From Kineosporiaceae bacterium SCSIO 59966 (GTDB lineage: Bacteria; Actinomycetota; Actinomycetes; Actinomycetales; SCSIO-59966): a DNA stretch of 64,000 bases. Location: contig CP052876.1 of the NCBI GenBank assembly GCA_020881835.1, positions 2,418,001 through 2,482,000 on the forward strand, in the 5' to 3' direction. Shown here piece by piece: positions 47,309-58,492 of the stretch; the first letter of the stretch is position 1; the number at the start of each line of letters is the position of its first letter. Made by a program: the position numbers and the translations under genes. The notes under the pieces are model-generated. The model worked only from the letters and a program-made list of their open reading frames with translations, did no database searches and was not told where the DNA came from.

Positions 47309-48587
47309 CGAGGGCGGCGACGGGGGACCGCTCGCTGCGGGTGAGCGTGACGTGCGCGAACAGCGGGTGTCCCTTGAGCGCCTCGATGACCGCGGCGACG
47401 CCGTCGTGCCGGCCGACACGCAGGTTGTCCCGCTGCGCGACGTCGTGGGTGAGGACAACCCTGCTGTTCTGCCCGATCCGGCTCAGCACGGTGAGCAGCA
47501 CGTTGCGCTCGAGGGACTGCGCCTCGTCGACGACGACGAACGCGTCGTGCAGGCTGCGGCCGCGGATGTGGGTGAGCGGCAGCACCTCGAGCATCCCCCG
47601 GTCGAGCACCTCCTCGATCACCTCGCGGCCAACGAGGGCGTCGAGGGTGTCGAACACGGCCTGCCCCCACGGGTTCATCTTCTCGGCCTCGGAGCCCGGG
47701 AGGTAGCCGAGGTCCTGACCGCCCACCGCGTACAGCGGGCGGAAGACGACGACCTTGCGGTGCTGGCGGCGCTCGAGCACGGACTCCAGGCCGGCGCAGA
47801 GCGCGAGCGCGGACTTGCCGGTGCCCGCGCGGCCGCCGAGCGAGACGATCCCCACGTCGGGGTCCAGGAGCAGGTCGATGGCGATGCGCTGCTCGGCGCT
47901 GCGTCCGTGCACCCCGAGGACCCCCCGGTCACCGCGCACGAGACGGACCTGCTTGTCGGGGCCGACCCGTCCCAGGGCCGAACCACGTGGTGAGAGCAGC
48001 ACGAGGCCGGTGTGGCAGGGCAGGTCACGGGCCTCGTGGAGGTCCAGGCGCTCGTGCTCGTACAGGTCGGCCATCTGCTCGGCGGTGACGTCGAGCTCGG
48101 CCGTACCCGTCCACCCGGAGTCGACCGCGAGCTCGGCGCGGTACTCCTCCGCCGCCAGGCCGACCGCGGCCGCCTTGACCCGCATCGGCAGGTCCTTGGA
48201 CACCACGGTGACGTCGTGTCCCTCGGTCGCGAGGTTCTTCGCGACCGCGAGGATGCGACTGTCGTTGTCCCCGAGGCGGAAGCCGGCCGGCAGCCCGTTC
48301 GGGTCGGTGTGGTTGAGCTCGACCCGAACGGTGCCTCCGTCGTCCCCGACCGGCAGGGGCGCGTCGAGACGACCGTGCTGCACCCGCAGGTCGTCGAGCA
48401 GCCGCAGGGCCTCGCGGGCGAAGTAACCGAGCTCGCTGTGGTGGCGCTTGCCCTCCAGCTCGGTGATCACCACGACCGGCAGCACGACCTCGTGCTCGGC
48501 GAAGCGCAGCATCGCGCGGGGGTCGGACAGCAGGACGGAGGTGTCCAGGACGTACGTGCGGCGCTCAGGACGGCGGGTCGTGGCCAC
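47277..48587 (-). CDS. PhoH family ATPase with N-terminal PIN domain (PhoH2-like)
   Basis: This 436-residue protein has a PIN nuclease domain first ([35 protein letters not shown]) and then a PhoH helicase-like ATPase with Walker [14 protein letters not shown] and Walker [12 protein letters not shown]. Such PIN-PhoH proteins are reported as RNA helicase-ribonucleases in mycobacteria. GTG at 48587 with GGGAG eight bases upstream is preferred over the upstream start at 48623. Its C-terminus MLEGLNL is normal for the family. It lies immediately beside the decayed toxin-antitoxin remnant. Confidence 0.92.
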   Translation of the reverse strand: MATTRRPERRTYVLDTSVLLSDPRAMLRFAEHEVVLPVVVITELEGKRHHSELGYFAREALRLLDDLRVQHGRLDAPLPVGDDGGTVRVELNHTDPNGLPAGFRLGDNDSRILAVAKNLATEGHDVTVVSKDLPMRVKAAAVGLAAEEYRAELAVDSGWTGTAELDVTAEQMADLYEHERLDLHEARDLPCHTGLVLLSPRGSALGRVGPDKQVRLVRGDRGVLGVHGRSAEQRIAIDLLLDPDVGIVSLGGRAGTGKSALALCAGLESVLERRQHRKVVVFRPLYAVGGQDLGYLPGSEAEKMNPWGQAVFDTLDALVGREVIEEVLDRGMLEVLPLTHIRGRSLHDAFVVVDEAQSLERNVLLTVLSRIGQNSRVVLTHDVAQRDNLRVGRHDGVAAVIEALKGHPLFAHVTLTRSERSPVAALVTEMLEGLNL

Positions 48588-48796
48588 TGCGGCTCCCTGT
48601 CCGGCGCGGACGCGCCGGGTCACTCGCGGTCGGGGTCCGGTCGGCCCGCCGTCGGGGACGGCGGCCGGGTCCGGCCCGCCTCCCGGAGCACAGATCGCTC
48701 CATCGATGGGCCTCCCGCTCGGGCGGCACCGGACCGCCCGACCTCACCGACGCTAGCCCTGGTCCGGACCGGTGTGGTGCGCAACACGCCGATAGC
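48588..48796. promoter_or_regulatory. Divergent region between the phoH-like gene and pta
   Basis: A perfect 10-bp palindrome GGTCCGGACC lies at 48761-48770, about 26 bases before the pta GTG, a position where an operator could act. No clear ribosome binding site precedes pta, whose start may be GTG at 48797 or 48806. No other structure stands out. Confidence 0.35.
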
Positions 48797-50887
48797 GTGT
48801 CCGCCGTGGCCAGCAGCCTGTACCTCGCCGCGTCGGAGGCCGAGAGCGGCAAGTCCGCGGTGGCCCTCGGCCTGTTCGACCTCATCACCCGGCGGGTCGG
48901 CCGGGCCGCCGTCTTCCGGCCGGTGGTCCGTGGCGGGGACGTCCCCGACCCGGTGGTCACGCTGCTGCGCGACCGGTACCGGCTCGACGTGCCCTACGAG
49001 GACTGCGTCGGGATCACCTACGACGACGTGCACGCCGACCCCGAGCGCGCCGTGGCCGACGTCCTGGCCCGCTACCGGGAGCTGGAGAAGCACAGCGACG
49101 CGGTCCTCGTCGTCGGCACGGACTTCACCGACGTCGGCGCGCCGACCGAGCTGGCGTTCAACGCCCGCCTCGCCGCCAACCTCGGCTCTCCGGTGCTGGC
49201 CGTCGTCCCCGGTGGCGACCGCTCCGCCGAGGACGTCCACGCCGCCGCCGAGGTCACCTGCTGGACGCTGCGCTCGGAGCACGCGTCCGTCGTCGGCGTC
49301 GTCGTCAACCGGGTCGAGCCCCGGGACCTCGACGCCGTCCGGGCGGTCTTCGCCGACGGCGAGCTGAACGGTGCGCCGGTGTGGGTCCTGCCCGCGGAAC
49401 CGTTGCTCAGCGCCCCCACCGTGGGCCAGGTCGCCGCCGCCTGCGACGCCGAGCTGCTCTTCGGGGACGAGGACCTGCTGCACCGGGAGGCCCGGGGCTT
49501 CGTCGTCGCCGCGATGACGCTGCCCCGGGTGCTCGACTACCTCACCGAGGAGTCCGTCGTCATCACCCCGGGCGACCGTGAGGAGGTGCTCGTCGGGCTG
49601 CTCATGGCCGACCGTGCCGACACCTTCCCGAGCCTCAGCGGCGTCCTGCTCACCGGCGGCATTCCCCTGGACGACCCGATCCGCCGCCTCGTGGAGGGCG
49701 TCGGGTCCCCGTTGCCAGTGCTGTCCACCGCGGGGAACACCTTCGTGACCGCCCAGCGCGCCTCCGCCGTCCGGGGCGCCATCACCGCGGGCAGCGACCG
49801 GAAGGTGCAGACGGCCCTGGCCCTCGTCGAACGGCACATGGACGGCGAGGGGCTGCTCGACCGGGTCGACGTCCTGCGCAGCGACGTCGTCACCCCGCTG
49901 ATGTTCTCCCACGACCTGATGGAACGGGCCCGCTCGGACCGCCGGCTCATCGTGCTGCCCGAGGGAGACGACGACCGGGTGCTCCGGGCGGCGGACACGG
50001 TGCTGCGCCGCGGGATCGCCGACCTCGTCGTCCTCGGCGACCCCTCGGACGTCGCGGCGCGGGCGGCCCGGCTCGGTCTGGACCTGTCGGCGGCCCGGGT
50101 ACAGGACCCGCAGGACCCGGTGCTGCGGGAGAAGCTGGCACAGGAGTACGCCCGGCTGCGCGCCCACAAGGGCCTCACCCTGGAGGCTGCTCGGGACATC
50201 GTCGTGGACGTGTCCTACTGCGGCACGCTGATGGTCCACCTGGGGATGGCCGACGGGATGGTCTCGGGCGCCTCGCACACCACCGCGCACACGGTCCGGC
50301 CGGCGTTCGAGGTGATCGGCACCGCGCCGGGGGTCTCCGTCGTCTCCAGCGTGTTCTTCATGCTGCTGGCGGACCGGGTGCTCGTGTACGGGGACTGCGC
50401 CATCGTCCCGGACCCGACCGCCGAGCAGCTCGCCGACATCGCCGTCTCCTCGGCCCGCACCGCCCGCCAGTTCGGCGTCGAGCCGCGGGTGGCGATGCTG
50501 TCGTACTCCACCGGGACGTCCGGCTCCGGGGCGGACGTCGAGAAGGTCCGGGAGGCGACCCGGCTGGCCCGGGAGCGCAGTCCTGGCCTGGACGTCGAGG
50601 GGCCCATCCAGTACGACGCGGCGGTCGACGCCGGTGTCGCCCGCACGAAGCTCCCGGACAGCACCGTCGCCGGCCGGGCCACCGTGTTTATCTTCCCGGA
50701 CCTCAACACCGGTAACAACACGTACAAGGCCGTGCAGCGCAGCGCCGGCGCGGTCGCCGTCGGTCCGGTGCTGCAGGGACTGCGCAAGCCCGTGAACGAC
50801 CTGTCCCGGGGCGCCACGGTGCAAGACATCGTCGCCACCATCGCCATCACCGCCGTCCAGGCGCAGTCCGTGGGGGTGGACCGGTGA
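48797..50887 (+). CDS. pta: Phosphate acetyltransferase
   Basis: This enzyme converts acetyl-CoA and phosphate to acetyl phosphate. At 696 residues it is the long form, with an N-terminal BioD-like P-loop domain (YLAASEAESGKSAVALGLF), a central DRTGG-type domain, and the C-terminal PTA_PTB catalytic domain (LPEGDDDRVLRAADTVLRRG, GMADGMVSGASHTTAHTVRP, TVFIFPDLNTGNNTYKAVQR). It overlaps ackA by four bases (GTGA), so the acetate pathway enzymes are translated together. The GTG at 48797 is the most upstream start. No Shine-Dalgarno is visible. Confidence 0.95.
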   Translation: MSAVASSLYLAASEAESGKSAVALGLFDLITRRVGRAAVFRPVVRGGDVPDPVVTLLRDRYRLDVPYEDCVGITYDDVHADPERAVADVLARYRELEKHSDAVLVVGTDFTDVGAPTELAFNARLAANLGSPVLAVVPGGDRSAEDVHAAAEVTCWTLRSEHASVVGVVVNRVEPRDLDAVRAVFADGELNGAPVWVLPAEPLLSAPTVGQVAAACDAELLFGDEDLLHREARGFVVAAMTLPRVLDYLTEESVVITPGDREEVLVGLLMADRADTFPSLSGVLLTGGIPLDDPIRRLVEGVGSPLPVLSTAGNTFVTAQRASAVRGAITAGSDRKVQTALALVERHMDGEGLLDRVDVLRSDVVTPLMFSHDLMERARSDRRLIVLPEGDDDRVLRAADTVLRRGIADLVVLGDPSDVAARAARLGLDLSAARVQDPQDPVLREKLAQEYARLRAHKGLTLEAARDIVVDVSYCGTLMVHLGMADGMVSGASHTTAHTVRPAFEVIGTAPGVSVVSSVFFMLLADRVLVYGDCAIVPDPTAEQLADIAVSSARTARQFGVEPRVAMLSYSTGTSGSGADVEKVREATRLARERSPGLDVEGPIQYDAAVDAGVARTKLPDSTVAGRATVFIFPDLNTGNNTYKAVQRSAGAVAVGPVLQGLRKPVNDLSRGATVQDIVATIAITAVQAQSVGVDR

Positions 50888-52089
50888 GTGGCCGGGTACT
50901 CGTGCTCAACACCGGGTCGTCGTCGGTGAAGTACTCCCTGCTCGACCCCGGCTCCGGCCACGTCGACGCCTCCGGGCTGGCCGAGCGGATCGGCGTCGGC
51001 GGCGGGCGGCTCACCCACCGGGGGCCGGACGGCGAGGCGGTCACCGACCTGGACCTGCCGGACCACGAGGCGGCGCTGTCCGCCGTCCTGGAGGCCTTCG
51101 CCACTCACGGTCCCCGCCTCGCTGAAGCCGGGCTGGTCGCCGTGGGCCACCGCGTCGTCCACGGCGGGGACCGGTTCTCCGCCCCGGCGAGGGTGGACGC
51201 CGAGCTCGTCGACGTCGTCCGCTCGCTCGTGCCGCTCGCCCCCCTGCACAACCCGGCGAACGTCGAGGGCCTCGAGGTCGCGCTGCGGATGCTGCCCGAC
51301 GTGCCGCAGGTCGCCGTGTTCGACACCGCCTTCCACCAGACCCTGCCGCCCGCGGCGTACACCTACGCGGTACCGCGGGAGTGGCAGCGCGACCACGGGG
51401 TCCGCCGGTACGGGTTCCACGGCACCTCGCACGCCTACGTCTCGCGGGAGGCCGCGCGCCTGCTCGACCGGCCGCCCGAGGACGTCGACCTCATCGTGCT
51501 GCACCTCGGCAACGGGGCCAGCGCGTGCGCGGTGCGCGGTGGCCGCAGCGTGGAGACGTCGATGGGGCTGACCCCGCTCGAGGGCCTGGTCATGGGTACC
51601 CGCTCCGGGGACGTCGACCCGGCCCTGGCGGCGCACCTGCAGCGGGTGGCCGGCCTCGGCATCGACGAGGTCGACGCGGCCCTCAACCGCCGCAGCGGAC
51701 TGCTGGCCCTGGCCGGGGCGAGCGACCTGCGCGAGGTGCACCGGCTGGCGGCCTCGGGTGACGTCGAGCCGGCCCGCGCCGCCGAGCTCGCCCTCGACGT
51801 GTACTGCCACCGGATCCGCAAGTACGTCGGCGCCTACTACGCCGTCCTCGGTCGGCTGGACGCCGTCGTGCTCACCGGCGGGGTCGGGGAGAACGACCAG
51901 GTGGTCCGGGAGCGCTCACTGCGGGGTCTCGAGGGGCTCGGCATCGAGCTCGACCAGGACGCGAACGCCCGGCCCGACAAGGGTGCCCGGCGGATCTCCA
52001 CCGCGTCCTCGCCGGTCGCGGTGCTCGTCGTCCCGACGAACGAGGAGCTCGAGATCGCCCGCCAGACCCTCTCCCTCCTCACTCCGTGA
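50884..52089 (+). CDS. ackA: Acetate kinase
   Basis: This enzyme converts acetyl phosphate and ADP to acetate and ATP. The 401 residues show the ASKHA kinase features VLVLNTGSSSVKYSLLD at the N-terminus, AVFDTAFHQTLPP, RRYGFHGTSHAYVS, HLGNGASACAVRGG, VMGTRSGDVDPAL and the adenine-binding VLTGGVGEN, ending with LVVPTNEELEIARQT. It is coupled to pta. The composite repeat begins right at its end and may serve as the transcription stop. Confidence 0.96.
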   Translation: MSGRVLVLNTGSSSVKYSLLDPGSGHVDASGLAERIGVGGGRLTHRGPDGEAVTDLDLPDHEAALSAVLEAFATHGPRLAEAGLVAVGHRVVHGGDRFSAPARVDAELVDVVRSLVPLAPLHNPANVEGLEVALRMLPDVPQVAVFDTAFHQTLPPAAYTYAVPREWQRDHGVRRYGFHGTSHAYVSREAARLLDRPPEDVDLIVLHLGNGASACAVRGGRSVETSMGLTPLEGLVMGTRSGDVDPALAAHLQRVAGLGIDEVDAALNRRSGLLALAGASDLREVHRLAASGDVEPARAAELALDVYCHRIRKYVGAYYAVLGRLDAVVLTGGVGENDQVVRERSLRGLEGLGIELDQDANARPDKGARRISTASSPVAVLVVPTNEELEIARQTLSLLTP

Positions 52090-52385
52090 TCATGCAATCC
52101 CGCCACCCCCTCCCCCGCCCCAACTCGTGATCATGCAATCCCGCCACCCCCTCCCCCGCCCCAACTCGTGATCATGCAATCCCGCCACCCCTCACGAGGG
52201 CGGCGACGGGGTCACAGGAGAGGGCGGGGTCTCACGCGTCCGGCACAGAATGCTGGGTTCGACGCCACTTTCACGGCGTGTCGCGCCAGCAACCCAGCAT
52301 TCTGCGAGCGCGAAAGGTGTCGTGCGGGGTGGCGGGATTGCATGATCACGACAAGGTGTGCGGGGTGGCGGGATTGCATGATCAC
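52086..52385. repeat. Composite repeat: tandem and inverted TGATCATGCAATCCCGCCAC units around a palindrome
   Basis: Three direct copies of a unit beginning GTGATCATGCAATCCCGCCA start at 52086, 52127 and 52168, with a 41-bp period. Next is a 14-bp perfect inverted repeat, CAGAATGCTGGGTT at 52246-52259 and AACCCAGCATTCTG at 52291-52304. Then come two copies of the first unit in reverse orientation at 52326-52349 and 52362-52385. The whole fills the gap between convergent ackA and the isoprenyl transferase gene. The same two components occur once at 404-508. No coding sequence is credible here. Confidence 0.9.
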
Positions 52386-52406
52386 GGGGGGCTGGGCGTC
52401 GCGGGG

Positions 52407-53168
52407 TCAGGTGCCGAACCGGCGCTCCCGGTGGGCGTAGGCGCGCAGCGCCCGCAGGAAGTCGACCCGGCGGAAGTCGGGCCACAGCGCCTCGCAGAAG
52501 TACAGCTCGGTGTGCGCGCTCTGCCAGAGCAGGAACCCCGACAGCCGCTGCTCGCCGGAGGTCCGGATGACGAGGTCGGGGTCCGGCTGACCCTTGGTGT
52601 AGAGGTGCTCGGCGATGTGCTCGACGTCGAGCAGGCCGGCGAGCTCCTCGATCGTGGTGCCGCGGCTGGCGTGCTCGTGCAGCAGCGCTCGCACCGCGTC
52701 GGCGATCTCCCGGCGGCCGCCGTAGCCGACGGCGACGTTGACGTGCAGACCCTGGACGTCGCGGGTGGCCTCGGCGACCTCCTTGAGCCGACGGGCGGTC
52801 GCCTCCGGCAGCAGGTCCAGGGCCCCGACCGGGTGCACCCGCCAGCGGGCCGCCGCCCCGAGCCGACCGACGACCCCCTCGATCACCTCGAGCAACGCGG
52901 CAAGCTCCTCCGCGGGGCGGTTGAGGTTGTCGGTGGAGAGCATCCACAGCGTCACGACCTCGACCCCGGCCTCCTCGCACCACTCGAGGAACTCCAGCAC
53001 CTTCTCCGCACCGGCCTCGTGGCCGCTGCGGGTGTCGGCGCCGGAGGCGCGGGCCCAGCGCCGGTTGCCGTCGAGGATGACTCCGACGTGGCGCGGCACC
53101 CGGTCCGCAGGCAGTGAACGAGCGAGCCGGCGCTCGTACAGTCGGTACAGCGGGTGGGGTCGCGCCAT
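52407..53168 (-). CDS. Isoprenyl transferase (cis-prenyl diphosphate synthase, UppS family)
   Basis: This enzyme elongates prenyl diphosphates with IPP, supplying carrier lipid for cell-wall synthesis. The 253-residue protein has the catalytic GVILDGNRRWAR (Asp and Arg), LSTDNLNRP, NVAVGYGGRREI and DLVIRTSGEQRLSGFLLWQ. The conserved elements are complete. Whether it makes the C15 precursor or the long undecaprenyl/decaprenyl product cannot be settled from sequence. It is convergent with ackA and divergent from the hemolysin-III-like gene. Confidence 0.93.
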   Translation of the reverse strand: MARPHPLYRLYERRLARSLPADRVPRHVGVILDGNRRWARASGADTRSGHEAGAEKVLEFLEWCEEAGVEVVTLWMLSTDNLNRPAEELAALLEVIEGVVGRLGAAARWRVHPVGALDLLPEATARRLKEVAEATRDVQGLHVNVAVGYGGRREIADAVRALLHEHASRGTTIEELAGLLDVEHIAEHLYTKGQPDPDLVIRTSGEQRLSGFLLWQSAHTELYFCEALWPDFRRVDFLRALRAYAHRERRFGT

Positions 53169-53251
53169 GACCGTCCCGACCTCCTGCTCGCCGTGCTCGC
53201 GCGTGACACCCTCAACCTACTGCGCCGCACGCGACGCCCCTCGCGCGCTAC

Positions 53252-53287
53252 ACCTACGGGCTCGTAGGTTACTGGTCCGTAGGTTAG
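53252..53287. promoter_or_regulatory. Putative operator: ACCTACG/CGTAGGT dyad plus a third half-site
   Basis: A perfect 7-bp inverted repeat, ACCTACG at 53252-53258 and CGTAGGT at 53263-53269, is followed by another CGTAGGT at 53278-53284. It stands 9-50 bases upstream of the ATG at 53297, in the divergent gap with the isoprenyl transferase gene. This resembles a TetR- or MarR-type operator. No such regulator is encoded adjacent in the window, so the binding protein is unknown. Confidence 0.5.
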
Positions 53288-53296
53288 AGTCGGAGC

Positions 53297-53986
53297 ATGG
53301 ACCACCAGCACCGCTCCCCCGGCGAGGTCGCCCACGCCGTCGCCGACTCGGTGAAGCCGCGCCTGCGCGGCTGGTTGCACCTCGGCACGTTCCCGGTGGC
53401 CGTGGTCGTGGCGATCGTGCTCGTGGCGCTCGCCCCGGACACCCGGACCCGGGTCGCCGTCGGGATCTTCGGCACCACCGCGGCGCTGCTGTTCGGCGTC
53501 AGCGCGCTCTACCACCGTGGCACGTGGTCGCCGCGCACCAACGCGCTGCTCAAGCGGCTGGACCACTCCAACATCTTCCTGATCATCGCCGGGACGTACA
53601 CGCCGTTCGCCGTGCTGCTGCTGCCAGAGGGCTCCGGCCGGGTGCTGCTGTGGGTGATCTGGGGGACGGCGGTCGCCGGGGTGCTGTTCCGGGTGCTGTG
53701 GGTCGGTGCCCCACGCTGGCTCTACGTGCCGGTGTACATCGCCATGGGATGGGTGGCGGTGGCCTTCGTGCCGGACTTCCTGCGCGGCGGCGGGCCGGTC
53801 GTGCTGGCTCTCGTCGTCCTGGGCGGGCTGCTCTACACCGTCGGCGGCGTCGTCTACGGCATCAAGCGGCCCAACCCGAGCCCGCGCTGGTTCGGCTTCC
53901 ACGAGGTGTTCCACGCCCTCACCGTGGCGGCGTTCCTCGCCCACGTGGCCGGGGTGTCGCTCGCGGTGCTCGCCGAGCCCGGCTGA
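53297..53986 (+). CDS. Hemolysin III family (TrhA/PAQR-like) membrane protein
   Basis: This is a seven-helix membrane protein of 229 residues. Key PAQR-related residues appear in SALYHRGTW, LKRLDHSNIFLIIAGTYTPFAVLLL and FGFHEVFHALTVAAFLAHV, where the histidines and aspartate would bind zinc. The hemolysin name is historical. In bacteria TrhA proteins have been linked to membrane energy and lipid homeostasis, and hydrolase activity is suspected. ATG at 53297 is just after GGAGC. The palindrome upstream suggests dedicated regulation. Confidence 0.88.
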   Translation: MDHQHRSPGEVAHAVADSVKPRLRGWLHLGTFPVAVVVAIVLVALAPDTRTRVAVGIFGTTAALLFGVSALYHRGTWSPRTNALLKRLDHSNIFLIIAGTYTPFAVLLLPEGSGRVLLWVIWGTAVAGVLFRVLWVGAPRWLYVPVYIAMGWVAVAFVPDFLRGGGPVVLALVVLGGLLYTVGGVVYGIKRPNPSPRWFGFHEVFHALTVAAFLAHVAGVSLAVLAEPG

Positions 53987-54052
53987 GGCGCCCGGGGCGC
54001 CCGGGGCGCTCGGTGTCGCCCGGCTCGAGCAGCGGCGAGGCCACCGCTTCGC

Positions 54053-54520
54053 TCATCCCCCGGCGGCCCGGACGACGACGACGGTGCACGGGGCGTGCCG
54101 GCTGACCTGCTCGGCCACCGACCCCAGCCGCAGCCCGGCGAACCCTCCGCCGCCGCGCTCACCGACGACGAGAAGGTCTGCGTCGGCCGCCGCGGCCATC
54201 AGGGCCTGCGCCGACGGCCCGTGGACGACGTGCTGGTGCACCTCGACACCGGTGGTGTCGACGGCCGCGACGGCCTCGGCGAGGTGCTGCTCGGTGGCCC
54301 GCTGGCACTCCTCCATCGACGGGACGGTGCCGTAGGGGACACCCGTGTCCCGGATCGCGGTCGCGAGCACCCAGGCCCGGACGACGTGCAGCGGGCAGTG
54401 CCGCAGCCGGGCCTCCTCGATCGCCCACCTCAGGGCGTCGTCGGCGGCGGGCGACCCGTCGTGCCCGACGACGATGCCGCGGATCGGGGGGCTGAACTGC
54501 GGCGGCTCCCAGGGACTCAT
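54053..54520 (-). CDS. Universal stress protein (UspA family)
   Basis: This 155-residue cytoplasmic protein has a single Usp domain. The start is RGIVVGHDGSPAADDALRWAIEEA, and the nucleotide-binding loop near the end reads VVGERGGGGFAGLRLGSVAEQVSRHAPCTVVVV (G-x2-G-x9-G-S/T pattern), so it probably binds ATP. The product begins MSPWEPPQFSPP from ATG at 54520 with GGGTGA upstream. It lies 29 bp downstream of the YyaL-like gene on the same strand. Confidence 0.93.
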   Translation of the reverse strand: MSPWEPPQFSPPIRGIVVGHDGSPAADDALRWAIEEARLRHCPLHVVRAWVLATAIRDTGVPYGTVPSMEECQRATEQHLAEAVAAVDTTGVEVHQHVVHGPSAQALMAAAADADLLVVGERGGGGFAGLRLGSVAEQVSRHAPCTVVVVRAAGG

Positions 54521-54549
54521 GGGGTCACCCTGGCACGTCGGGGCGTCAC

Positions 54550-56634
<2,085 letters not shown>

Positions 56635-56678
56635 CCGCTCACGCTAGCCCGCCCCCACGACACAGCCGAGGACGACGG

Positions 56679-57125
56679 TCAGGCCGTGGGGGCTCCGGCG
56701 GCCACCAGGGCGTCGAACGCACCGGCGTCGGCGACGTCGGTGAAGCCCATCTCGCGCAGGATGGACGCGGCGGCGGCGGACCGGTTGCCGGTGCGGCAGT
56801 ACAGGACGTAGCCGCCCTGCGGGTCGAGCTCGGCCACCTGCGCGGAGAAGTCCGGGGACTGCACGTCGATGTTGCGGGCGCCCTCGACGTGGCCGGCGGC
56901 GAACTCCTCCGGCGTGCGGACGTCGATCACCAGCGGCTCGCCGGAGGCGATGAGCTCGACCGCGGTCGGCGCGTCGACGACCCGGACGCCGCCGGCGTCC
57001 GCGGACGCCACCGCAGCCGGGCCGGCCGGCGCCTGGGGGTCCGCGGCCTCACCGCAGGAGGCGGTGGCCAGGACGGCGGCGAGGGCAACGGCGGCCAGGG
57101 CGGCCGGACGGAAAGACGGCTTCAT
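56679..57125 (-). CDS. Rhodanese-domain lipoprotein
   Basis: This is a secreted lipoprotein of 148 residues. The signal peptide ends in a lipobox (AAVLATASCGE). The mature part is a single rhodanese domain: VDAPTAVELIASGEPLVIDVRTPEEFAAGHVEGARNID and the active loop LYCRTGNRSAAAASIL with catalytic Cys. Such proteins carry sulfane sulfur in the envelope. It is encoded just downstream of the membrane protein linked to mca, which suggests a place in thiol handling, but this is only context. Confidence 0.9.
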   Translation of the reverse strand: MKPSFRPAALAAVALAAVLATASCGEAADPQAPAGPAAVASADAGGVRVVDAPTAVELIASGEPLVIDVRTPEEFAAGHVEGARNIDVQSPDFSAQVAELDPQGGYVLYCRTGNRSAAAASILREMGFTDVADAGAFDALVAAGAPTA

Positions 57126-57140
57126 ACCCCCCAGGGTATC

Positions 57141-57503
57141 TCAGGACGGCGGGGCGACCGGGGGACGACCCGGCTCACCAGGGTCGTCGCCCGGGTCGTC
57201 GCCCGGGTCATCGCCCGGGTGCTCGTCACCGTGGTCCGGCCCGTCGAGACCTGCCCGCTGGTCCACCTGCTCCTGCGCAGCACGCTCGGCGGCGGCGTCC
57301 CGCTCCTCGCGGTACTTCATCCGACGCAGCCGCCGTGACATGTTGATGAACAGCAGCACCGCGGCGATGACCACCGCGAAGGTGGCGAGGAACCCGATCA
57401 GGCCGGGGCTGATCGAGTTCGGGTCAAGGCCCTCGCCGTCGGTGCCGGCGGCGAGCAACGACGACGCCGGGACGACGGCCAGTGCCGCCGGGAGCGCGCT
57501 CAC
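57141..57503 (-). CDS. Small membrane protein next to mca, unknown function
   Basis: This 120-residue protein has an N-terminal hydrophobic stretch, a second helix ([21 protein letters not shown]), a basic [11 protein letters not shown] segment and an acidic tail. The tail contains GDDPG repeats encoded by three 12-bp units at 57183-57218. Small membrane proteins of this sort follow mca in many actinobacteria. GTG at 57503 overlaps the mca stop by four bases, so it is translated with mca. I assign no function. Confidence 0.72.
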   Translation of the reverse strand: MSALPAALAVVPASSLLAAGTDGEGLDPNSISPGLIGFLATFAVVIAAVLLFINMSRRLRRMKYREERDAAAERAAQEQVDQRAGLDGPDHGDEHPGDDPGDDPGDDPGEPGRPPVAPPS

Positions 57504-58384
57504 CGACCCGCCGCCGACGTGTCACGGATCCCGGCGAACAGGTCGTCCTCGGGCTCCTCCGTCGGCACCAGCGAACGGGCCAGCTCGTAGTCCTCCGTCG
57601 GCCACACCCGCGCAGCCAGCTCGTGGTCGATGGCGAAGAAGCTGCCGTTCGGGTCCACCTGGGTGGCGTGCGCCAGCAGCGCCCGGTCCCGCACCGGGAA
57701 GTACTCGGCGCACGGCACCCGCGTGGTGATCCGACGCTCCTCCCGGTCTTCCCAGCGCGCAAGCCAGTCGGCGAACGGCGACTCGCGTCCCTCGTGCAGC
57801 AACGCCTCGTGGTAGGCCTGCATCCGGGCCCGGTGGAAGGTCTGGTTGTAGTACAGCTTGAGCGGCTGCCACGGGGGCTCCTCGCCTGGGTAGCGCTCCG
57901 GGTCCCCGGCGGCCTCGAACGCCTCGACCGACACCTTGTGGCACATGATGTGGTCGGGGTGCGGGTAGCCACCGTTCTCGTCGTACGTCGTCATCACGTG
58001 CGGACGGAACCGACGCACCAGGCGGACGAGCGGCTCGGCGGCGACGTGCAGCGGCTGCAGCGCGAAGCAGCCCTCGGGCAGCGGCGGCGGCGGGTCGCCC
58101 TGCGGCAGCCCCGAGTCGACGAACCCCAGCCACTCGTGCCGGACGCCGAGGATCCGCACCGCCTCGGCCATCTCCCGCCGACGCACCTCGGGCATGTCCC
58201 GCAGGATCGCCGGGTCGTCGGCCAGCGCGGGGTTGAGGATGTCGCCGCGCTCCCCACCTGTGCAGGTGACGACCATGACCTCGACGCCCTCGGCGACGTA
58301 TCGGGCCATCGTCGCCGCTCCCTTGCTCGACTCGTCGTCCGGGTGCGCGTGCACAGCCATCAGCCGCAGCGGCTCGTCGCCCAC
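57500..58384 (-). CDS. mca: Mycothiol S-conjugate amidase
   Basis: This enzyme cleaves mycothiol conjugates to release mercapturic acids in detoxification. The 294-residue product begins [25 protein letters not shown] with the zinc-binding AHPDD. The Mca-type sequences [35 protein letters not shown] and [20 protein letters not shown] separate it from MshB. GTG at 58384 follows GAGGAGG. The downstream membrane protein overlaps it, and the divergent DUF4307 gene and greA follow the usual actinobacterial order. Confidence 0.95.
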   Translation of the reverse strand: MGDEPLRLMAVHAHPDDESSKGAATMARYVAEGVEVMVVTCTGGERGDILNPALADDPAILRDMPEVRRREMAEAVRILGVRHEWLGFVDSGLPQGDPPPPLPEGCFALQPLHVAAEPLVRLVRRFRPHVMTTYDENGGYPHPDHIMCHKVSVEAFEAAGDPERYPGEEPPWQPLKLYYNQTFHRARMQAYHEALLHEGRESPFADWLARWEDREERRITTRVPCAEYFPVRDRALLAHATQVDPNGSFFAIDHELAARVWPTEDYELARSLVPTEEPEDDLFAGIRDTSAAGR

Positions 58385-58492
58385 GTGGCCTCCTCGTCGT
58401 CGGTCCGGTCGGTGCCGACGTCCGGGTCTGAGGGACAATCGGCGGGAACCATCATTCACGCCCGTCCCCGCGCCGACGCCACCGGGAGCACG

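Noticed and set aside
47131-47706. Plus-strand frame beyond the PIN toxin remnant
   Set aside because: It is Ser/Thr/Arg-rich and antisense to the PhoH-like gene. Only the first part near 47130-47219 may be toxin debris.
52086-52385. Possible CRISPR array
   Set aside because: The repeats are regular for only three units, the spacers between them are themselves repeated, and other copies are inverted. There are no cas genes.
52168-52440. Small proteins beginning MIMQSRHP in the repeat region
   Set aside because: These come from translating the repeat unit itself. The same residues appear wherever the unit occurs, so they are not genes.
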